From: Acidobacteriota bacterium
Lineage (GTDB): Bacteria > Acidobacteriota > Thermoanaerobaculia > Thermoanaerobaculales > Thermoanaerobaculaceae
DNA length: 7,818 nt
Reading direction: 5' to 3'
Assembly (NCBI GenBank): GCA_027458945.1
Contig: DAIDOU010000077.1
Coordinates: forward strand, 1-7,818
The notes below the pieces were generated by a model. The model was not told the origin of the DNA, ran no database searches, and saw only the letters and a program-made list of their open reading frames with translations. Below, one piece after another: positions 1 to 4,026 of the stretch (its first letter is position 1; each line of letters opens with the position of its first letter). Position numbers and translations under genes: made by a program.

Positions 1-402
1 GCGCTGTTCGCGACCGCCGGCGTCAGGGCGACGCTGCTCGTGGAACTGCCGCTGCTCGCCACGGCCGGCGCCGCCGGCCTCTGGCTTTTCTACGTCCAGC
101 ACCAGTTCGAGGGCGTCTACTGGGCGCGGCGCGGGGAGCGTGATTTCGTCGCGGCGGCGATGGACGGCAGCTCGCTCTACGCGTTGCCCCGGGTGCTGCA
201 GTGGTTCTCGGGGAACATCGGCTTCCACCACATCCATCACCTCGCGCCTCGCATCCCCAACTACCGCCTCCCGAAGGCCTACCGCGAGCAGCCCCTGCTC
301 CGGCGAGTGGATCGCTTGACCTTGCTGGGCAGCTTGCGCTCCCTCCGGCTGCGTCTCTACGACGAGGACGCCCACCGCCTGGTCGGGATCCACGGGGCGT
401 AG
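1..402 (+). CDS. Acyl-lipid fatty acid desaturase, C-terminal part (5' end outside window)
   Basis: The frame is open from base 1 to the TAG at 400-402, giving 133 residues of the C-terminus. Seen: a membrane-type stretch, then WLFYVQHQFEG at about residues 27-37. It continues with GSSLYALPRVLQWFSGNIG and the histidine cluster HHIHH (residues 76-80) followed by LAPRIPNY. This matches the last histidine box (HxxHH) and its surroundings in membrane di-iron fatty acid desaturases of the delta-12/Des type, which bind two irons and insert a cis double bond into acyl chains of membrane lipids. The first two histidine boxes would lie upstream, outside the window. The gene converges on the kdpE fragment, with 37 bases between the two stop codons. 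The exact bond position (delta-5, -9 or -12) cannot be decided from this fragment. Confidence 0.9.
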   Translation, partial: ALFATAGVRATLLVELPLLATAGAAGLWLFYVQHQFEGVYWARRGERDFVAAAMDGSSLYALPRVLQWFSGNIGFHHIHHLAPRIPNYRLPKAYREQPLLRRVDRLTLLGSLRSLRLRLYDEDAHRLVGIHGA

Positions 403-439
403 CCGGCCGGCCGCACCGGCGCGGGGGGGCGGCGACCGG

Positions 440-865
440 TCACTCCGAGACGAGGCGGTAGCCGACGCCGGGCTCGGTGCGCAGGTAGTGGGGCCGTGCC
501 GGGTCGTGCTCGAGCTTGTGCCTGAGCTGGGCCACGTAGACGCGCACGTAGTGGTTCTCGTCGCCGTACTCCGGCCCCCAGACCTGGTGCAGGAGCTGGC
601 GGTGCGTGAGCACCTTCCCGGCATGTTTGACGAGGACCGCGAGGAGCTTGTATTCGATCGGCGTCAGCCGCACCTCGCGCTCGCCCACGAACACCTGCCG
701 GCGGGCGAGGTCGACGCGGAGGTCGCCGCTCGCCAAGACCGGCTCCTCCGCGCCGGCCCCGGCGGCGGAGCCGTGCCCCAGCGCGACCCGGAGGCGAGCC
801 ATCAGCTCCCCGACCCCGAACGGCTTCGTCAGGTAGTCGTCGGCGCCGGCCTCCAGGGCCGCCAC
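440..865 (-). pseudogene. Truncated kdpE copy: response-regulator output domain without most of its receiver
   Basis: These 141 codons plus stop align without gaps to residues 92-232 of the intact KdpE at 3324-4022, with 126/141 residues identical by my count. The fragment starts at VAALEAGADDYLTKPFG, so it keeps the end of the receiver domain with its conserved lysine. The acidic pocket, the phospho-acceptor aspartate and the switch serine are absent. The whole winged-helix DNA-binding domain is present (LTPIEYKLLAVLVKHAGKVL through RTEPGVGYRLVSE). Upstream of 865 the frame stays open to a GTG at 1042, but the 59 extra residues are Arg/Trp-rich, resemble no receiver domain and look like non-coding DNA read through. 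It is most likely a remnant. If it is translated it would be a phosphorylation-independent DNA-binding fragment able to compete for KdpE sites, which is inference. Confidence 0.85.
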
Positions 866-1110
866 CTCATCTTGGCGCCAAGGCCGCCAATAGTCGCCTC
901 CCGTTGAATCCCAGGCAGCGCCATCCCACCGCACCCTCGCCTCGCAGGCGCCGCGACGCCGTTGACGTTCTCGATGCCATGACGACGCCTTGCCTGGCCT
1001 CCCCGGCGGGCAGGGCTCCGCCCCCTGCAACATCACGTTCACCCCGTCTCGCGGCTGAACGCGCCCACCGACCGCTCCGCCCCGTGGCCTCCCAACGCCT
1101 TGACACCTCC
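866..1110. other. Gene-free stretch beyond the kdpE-fragment breakpoint
   Basis: I see no credible gene here on either strand. Open frames exist only because the DNA is GC-rich, and their translations are low-complexity. It holds the palindromic cluster at 871-890 and a short hairpin-capable motif CAGGG-n7-CCCTG near 1016-1028. The origin of this DNA is unknown; it is not homologous to the kdpE region beside the intact copy. Confidence 0.5.
871..890. repeat. Palindrome CTTGGCGCCAAG plus nested TTGGCG/CGCCAA repeats
   Basis: CTTGGCGCCAAG (871-882) is a perfect 12-base palindrome. A further CGCCAA lies at 885-890, so on the minus strand TTGGCG occurs twice, nine bases apart. It begins six bases beyond the point where homology to intact kdpE stops, so it sits at the duplication breakpoint. 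Confidence 0.6.
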
Positions 1111-1176
1111 CCTCACCCGGCCAACATCAACCCAGATGACAAAGGAACTTCCTATCCACTTGAGGCCAGGGTGAGG
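1111..1176. repeat. Long-spaced inverted repeat flanking the end of the second SdpI-like gene
   Basis: The left arm CCTCACCCGGCC (1111-1122) and right arm GGCC-A-GGGTGAGG (1164-1176) pair over 12 bp with one bulged A and a 41-base spacer. The right arm directly abuts the TAG stop of the SdpI-like gene (1177-1179). The spacer contains a small dyad, AGGAA-C-TTCCT (1143-1153). In a minus-strand transcript this could fold at the operon end, but no T-run follows, so a classical intrinsic terminator is not supported. A mobile-element or cassette boundary is an alternative. Confidence 0.5.
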
Positions 1177-1509
1177 CTAGGGTCGAAGGGCGTAGAGATA
1201 GGTGAATAGAACCGGCACGACGACGCTCATGGGGTATAAGAGTCCGAGCCACAGTCTCAGGCGCTGTGGCACGCGTGAAGGCACCATGACCAGGAGGCTC
1301 ACCAGCAACGCAGAGAAGCCCCACACCATTAGCGCCGCGCCACCGTACCTGTTGATTCGGTGCCAGTTCGCTCCCGATGTGAACGACTCAGAGAAACGAA
1401 CGCCGTAAACCTGGTTCGGTTCCACTAAACCGAGGCACAGCGGTAGCGCACCGACGATCACGATCGCAGCGACGACGAACAGGGAAGCACCGAGCAGCTT
1501 AGCTTTCAC
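1177..1509 (-). CDS. SdpI-family membrane protein (second of tandem pair)
   Basis: 110 residues. Three hydrophobic segments are visible at about 6-26, 57-77 and 88-106. Between the first two lies the SdpI-family signature: P31-N32, Y35-G-V-R38, T44-S45, W49 and I52-N53. In Bacillus subtilis the much longer SdpI gives immunity to the SDP toxin and signals through the SdpR repressor; many small family members have no known role. Start is GTG (1507-1509). A good ribosome-binding site, GAGGTG (1515-1520), lies five bases upstream and overlaps the stop codon of the preceding gene, which suggests translational coupling. It aligns ungapped with its upstream neighbour, 43/110 identical by my count. 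It is the last gene of the cassette. Family assignment is firm; an immunity role is inference from the nearby small peptide gene. Confidence 0.8.
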   Translation of the reverse strand: MKAKLLGASLFVVAAIVIVGALPLCLGLVEPNQVYGVRFSESFTSGANWHRINRYGGAALMVWGFSALLVSLLVMVPSRVPQRLRLWLGLLYPMSVVVPVLFTYLYALRP

Positions 1510-1514
1510 TCTAG

Positions 1515-1520
1515 CACCTC
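1515..1520 (-). promoter_or_regulatory. Ribosome-binding site of second SdpI-like gene
   Basis: On the minus strand GAGGTG lies five bases before the GTG start at 1509 and overlaps the TGA (1519-1521) of the upstream SdpI-like gene. This supports the choice of GTG and suggests coupled translation. Confidence 0.6.
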
Positions 1521-1890
1521 ACCACCTGGGCGGTACGTCGTCGCGGTCCAGCACCGGCGGGAGTGCGCGAGCGTATCGGTAGGTGATAAGAACAGGGACG
1601 AAGACGCTCAACGGATAGACCAGGGCGATGACGGATTGGATGCCAGGGCTCATGGGTACGGGGAGCGCGAACAGCAGCGCCAGGGCAGCCATGCTGAGAG
1701 CCCACCCAATGAGCAGACTCGCGCCGCGCCGGTTGATTTGGCGCCAATGCTCCGCAGACGTGTAGGACTGCGGAAAGCGGACGCCGTACCACGGATTTGG
1801 CTTCACGCCGCAATAGCGAAGCGGTAGCGCGACCGCCAAGCAGACTCCTGCAAGCGAGAAAAGGAATACGCTCGGAAAGGCGACGTGCAT
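1519..1890 (-). CDS. SdpI-family membrane protein (first of tandem pair)
   Basis: 123 residues with three predicted membrane segments (about 6-26, 58-78, 84-104) and the SdpI signature at the same residue numbers as its downstream paralogue: P31-N32, Y35-G-V-R38, T44-S45, W49, I52-N53. The C-terminus extends 13 residues further with a polar, proline-rich tail ending in PRW. Start is ATG at 1888-1890, preceded by GGGAGAG about 12 bases upstream, a weakish site. It follows the CxxC protein gene by 23 bases on the same strand and overlaps the ribosome-binding site of the next gene, so it is probably part of one operon. The pair looks like an old tandem duplication (39% identity). As with its partner, membership of the SdpI family is clear, while the substrate or toxin it might counter is unknown. 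Confidence 0.82.
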   Translation of the reverse strand: MHVAFPSVFLFSLAGVCLAVALPLRYCGVKPNPWYGVRFPQSYTSAEHWRQINRRGASLLIGWALSMAALALLFALPVPMSPGIQSVIALVYPLSVFVPVLITYRYARALPPVLDRDDVPPRW

Positions 1891-1913
1891 GGTCAGAGCT
1901 CTCTCCCGGATCC

Positions 1914-2210
1914 TTAGCCTGCCGGTTCCTGCCGTTGGGCTGCGAGGATCGTCTTTCGTTGGAAGTCCGCCAGCGCCAGCGAGGTCATGAAGCGCTCTAC
2001 CACCCGTGGTTCGACGGAACGGTAGTGCCGCCGGAGCAGGCTACGCACACGCGTGCTGCCGAAGAGGTACCGGCAGGTCTCGCACGTGTGGACAGCTCGG
2101 TTTGGTAATCGCAACGAGCGATCGCGCTCCGCCAGGAAACCAAGGATCCGCTCCGGCCCCTCGACATGAAGCGACATCTTCAAGAGGTCGTCCGGCGCGC
2201 GGGCGAGCAT
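1914..2210 (-). CDS. Uncharacterised 98-residue protein with a CxxC motif
   Basis: I do not recognise this family. Starting at ATG 2208-2210 it encodes 98 residues, soluble and strongly basic in the middle. It has HTCETC (H41, C43, C46), a possible metal-binding or redox CxxC motif, followed by YLFGSTRVRSLLRRHYR and a helical C-terminus (RFMTSLALADFQRKTIL). Its ATG overlaps the TGA of the 37-residue peptide gene by one base (TGATG), so translation is probably coupled. The frame also reads open upstream all the way to 2879. I reject a single 321-residue protein because the middle of that frame is an arginine-rich stretch with poor third-position GC (15/36), while another frame there encodes a clean membrane helix. 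The gene lies 23 bases upstream of the first SdpI-like gene. It may mature, bind or regulate the small peptide; that is a guess from position only. Confidence 0.6.
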   Translation of the reverse strand: MLARAPDDLLKMSLHVEGPERILGFLAERDRSLRLPNRAVHTCETCRYLFGSTRVRSLLRRHYRSVEPRVVERFMTSLALADFQRKTILAAQRQEPAG

Positions 2211-2323
2211 CAGACCACTGGAACCACCAGCACGATAGCGGCCGCGATCGCGACGGCGACGAACACGGCAACGGCGACGTTCGAATAGACACCACAGTTG
2301 ACGACGGCTCCGTAAGTTGCCAT
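2210..2323 (-). CDS. Small hydrophobic peptide, 37 residues, hidden gene
   Basis: ATG at 2321-2323, TGA at 2210-2212. The product begins MATYGAVVNCG and continues VYSNVAVAVF, then a run of Val/Ala/Ile ending VLVVPVV: a polar start of about 15 residues with one cysteine (C10), then one membrane-length helix of about 22 residues. Support: its ATG overlaps a TGA (2323-2325) ending an upstream frame, and its own TGA overlaps the ATG of the next gene, both as TGATG. Third-position G+C is 26/36, against 15/36 in the competing frame. It has no good ribosome-binding site of its own, consistent with coupled translation. It lies upstream of two SdpI-family genes, so it may be a membrane-active peptide, a toxin precursor or a small membrane subunit. 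It resembles no family I can name, and it would be missed by gene callers because a longer frame covers it. Confidence 0.55.
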   Translation of the reverse strand: MATYGAVVNCGVYSNVAVAVFVAVAIAAAIVLVVPVV

Positions 2324-2879
2324 CACGCACCAGGTGTTTCGAACCAGCCATCCAGTGCCCCAGGGATCTCCTTTGCGTTGACGTCGGCCCGACAGGATTG
2401 CACGGTGCTGCGCCCTGGCTAATCGTGCTCAAGCGCTGGCTCAAGCTCTCGATCTGAACGGAGTATTGCGGGTAGGCGGACTTTGAGTAAGTGACGAGCG
2501 CATCAAGCGCAGCGGGATAGGTGGACGTGACGTAGCTCCTCAGAGTGCCGGCGGTTGCTCGCAAGCGATCCTTTGACTGCTGTCCCCGCACCCACTGATC
2601 GAAGGCGGCGAGCACCTCGTGCGTGTGCGAGACAAACTGACAGTCGTTGACCATTCGAACAAGCTGCCGCGCGCTAACCGGAAGTGTCGTGTTGTCGGCC
2701 AAACTCGCGCGAACAGCGGGATCACCAAGCGCCCGCGGGAAGGACTCGAACTGCGCGAAGCTGTCGAGGCTCAGGGGTAGGATGAGTTGTCCAGTGTCAG
2801 CGGCAGCGGCAGGCGTTCCATCGAGTGCGCCGCCGGCGACGGCGAGGGCCGCATCAGCACGGCTACCTTGCTTGTTCAC
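2323..2879 (-). CDS. Uncharacterised protein, first gene of the cassette, apparent frameshift near its 3' end
   Basis: I do not recognise this family. It starts at GTG 2877-2879; an in-frame TGA lies two codons upstream, so this is the first possible start. About 155 residues read well in the first frame: a short Ala/Gly-rich N-terminus without a convincing signal peptide, then helical sequence such as LDSFAQFESFPRALGDP, SARQLVRMVNDCQFVSHTHE and SYVTSTYPAALDAL. After about 2410 that frame degenerates into Arg-rich sequence. The -1 frame reads VQSCRADVNAKEIPGALDGW and stops at TGA 2323-2325, which overlaps the start of the peptide gene. The span is 557 bases, one short of 186 codons, so a single missing base between about 2420 and 2330 would restore a 185-residue protein. 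This could be a sequencing error, a real mutation or recoding; no canonical slippery heptamer is visible. Role unknown. Confidence 0.5.
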
Positions 2880-2904
2880 GGCAACTCACTCGTGTATCGG
2901 CCTG

Positions 2905-2976
2905 CTTGTCTCTCGCCTTCCGCATCATCGACCTTCGTGGACTCGGCTTGATATCTTGTCTAGGGTGCCCTTGTCT
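2905..2976. repeat. CTTGTCT heptamer three times upstream of the cassette
   Basis: CTTGTCT occurs exactly at 2905-2911, 2955-2961 and 2970-2976 (AGACAAG on the coding strand), that is 26 to 97 bases upstream of the first cassette gene's start. The two distal copies are 15 bases apart and lie within or beside the candidate promoter. This is a possible operator array for an unidentified regulator. Confidence 0.4.
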
Positions 2977-2981
2977 GTCAA
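2945..2981 (-). promoter_or_regulatory. Candidate promoter of the cassette
   Basis: On the minus strand a perfect TTGACA (2981 to 2976) is followed 17-18 bases later by CAAGATAT, only a partial match to a -10 box. It lies about 70-100 bases before the GTG start at 2879. The -35 match is good and the -10 is weak. It is the only sigma-70-like candidate I see upstream of this operon. Confidence 0.25.
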
Positions 2982-3127
2982 GCGTCACGGCTCCCCAGAA
3001 TCCACCGCCTGGGGGCGAGTGCCTGGGGGGAGGCTCAAGCGGCTCTGAGCACCAGCAGCCTGTTGAAACGGGGGCAGGCTTGTGTTGCTGCGTTAAGGGG
3101 CCGCGACCGGCATCGCCCCAACCTCGA

Positions 3128-3148
3128 ATCGGCCCTTGAACGGCCGAT
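3128..3148. other. Perfect 7-bp hairpin, possible weak terminator or regulatory site
   Basis: ATCGGCC (3128-3134) and GGCCGAT (3142-3148) form a perfect stem with a 7-base loop (CTTGAAC). It lies about 175 bases past the kdpE stop in the direction of kdp transcription. No T-run follows on either strand, so a terminator call is weak. Confidence 0.25.
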
Positions 3149-3234
3149 CTTCTCCGGCCTCCAACTCCAAGGCGCCACCCGGCGGTAGGGCATCGACAAT
3201 ACAGGGCTCCGGGTTCCGGGCGCAGGAAAGAGGT

Positions 3235-3276
3235 GGTCAGTGGTCCGTGGTACGGGGTCCGAGGTCCGGGGTCCGA
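3235..3276. repeat. Tandem heptamer repeat, consensus GGTCCGN, six units
   Basis: Six units run in exact 7-base register starting at 3235, 3242, 3249, 3256, 3263 and 3270. Four are GGTCCG plus a variable base; the first is GGTCAGT and the third GGTACGG. It lies 48 bases beyond the kdpE stop codon, in non-coding DNA. Heptameric short tandem repeats of this kind occur between genes in several bacterial groups. Confidence 0.65.
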
Positions 3277-3323
3277 AAGGCACGACGACTCTCCCTCGCG
3301 AGCGCCGGCCCGACCGTTACGGG

Positions 3324-4022
3324 TCACTCCGAGACGAGGCGGTAGCCGACGCCGGGCTCGGTGCGCAGGTAGTGGGGCCGCGCCGGGTCCGCCTCGAGCT
3401 TGTGCCGGAGCTGGGCCACGTAGACGCGCACGTAGTGGTTCTCGTCGCCGTACTCCGGCCCCCAGACCTGGTGCAAGAGCTGGCGGTGGGTGAGCACCTT
3501 CCCGGCGTTCTTGACGAGGACCGCGAGGAGCTTGTACTCGATCGGCGTCAGCCGCACCTCCCGCGCCGCCACGAACACCTGGCGCCGGGCGAGGTCGACG
3601 CGGAGGTCGCCGACCGTGAACGCCGGCTCCTCGTCACCGCTGCCCGCGACCGACGCGTGGCGGAGGGCGACGCGAAGGCGGGCGAGCAGCTCCCCGACCC
3701 CGAACGGCTTCGTCAGGTAGTCGTCGGCGCCGGCCTCCAGCGCGGTCACCTTGTCGGCCTCGCGGTCGCGCACCGAGAGCACGACGATCGGCACCTGCGA
3801 CCACTCGCGCAGGTCGCGGATCACGGCGATCCCGTCGCGGTCCGGCAGGCCGAGGTCGAGGACGATGACGTCGGGACGTTGGCTGGCGGCCTTCTCGAGC
3901 GCCTCCGCGGCGTTGGCGGCCTCCGCGACGCGGCAACGCTCGCCGACCAGGCTGGCGCGCAGGAAGCGCCGGATCGGCGCCTCGTCGTCCACGATCAGCA
4001 CGAGCGGCTCGGCCGACACCAT
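3324..4022 (-). CDS. kdpE: KdpE response regulator of the potassium-uptake operon
   Basis: 232 residues, normal length for an OmpR/PhoB-type regulator. Receiver domain (about 6-120): acidic pair D12-D13, phospho-acceptor D56 in VIVLDLGLPDRDG, switch S83 and K105 in YLTKPFG. The winged-helix DNA-binding domain (about 135-230) includes LTPIEYKLLAVLVKNAGKVL and ends RTEPGVGYRLVSE. Phosphorylated by KdpD at low K+, KdpE activates the kdp structural genes. Start is ATG 4020-4022, four bases after the kdpD stop, with GGAGG (4032-4036) nine bases upstream inside the end of kdpD, so the two are translated as one unit. A GTG directly follows the ATG and could be an alternative start. Its last 141 codons are duplicated at 440-865, and a heptamer repeat lies just past its stop. 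Confidence 0.95.
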   Translation of the reverse strand: MVSAEPLVLIVDDEAPIRRFLRASLVGERCRVAEAANAAEALEKAASQRPDVIVLDLGLPDRDGIAVIRDLREWSQVPIVVLSVRDREADKVTALEAGADDYLTKPFGVGELLARLRVALRHASVAGSGDEEPAFTVGDLRVDLARRQVFVAAREVRLTPIEYKLLAVLVKNAGKVLTHRQLLHQVWGPEYGDENHYVRVYVAQLRHKLEADPARPHYLRTEPGVGYRLVSE

Positions 4023-4026
4023 CGGC

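Larger units (their letters stand above)
2982..3323. other. Gene-free region between cassette and kdpE
   Basis: No credible gene on either strand. It contains two small hairpin-capable sites (AGCCTG/CAGGCT at 3057-3080 and the stem at 3128-3148) and the tandem heptamer array just downstream of kdpE. Composition is mixed, with Gly/Pro/Arg-rich nonsense translations. Confidence 0.5.

Noticed and set aside
1100..1128. Plus-strand TTGACA at 1100-1105 as a promoter
   Set aside because: The sequence 17 bases on (AACATC) is a poor -10 box, and no plus-strand gene follows.
2368..2374. Strong Shine-Dalgarno-like AAAGGAG on the minus strand
   Set aside because: No ATG, GTG or TTG lies at a proper distance; the nearest ATG (2351) is 16 bases away in the Arg-rich frame, and the peptide ATG is over 40 bases away.
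1914..2879. One continuous 321-residue minus-strand protein
   Set aside because: The middle is Arg-rich with third-position G+C of 15/36, while a different frame there gives a clean membrane helix bounded by two TGATG overlaps. I treat it as three genes.
3057..3080. AGCCTG/CAGGCT hairpin near a CCTGTTGAAAC sequence, as an insertion-sequence end
   Set aside because: The arms are only 6 bp, with no second end, no transposase and no target duplication.
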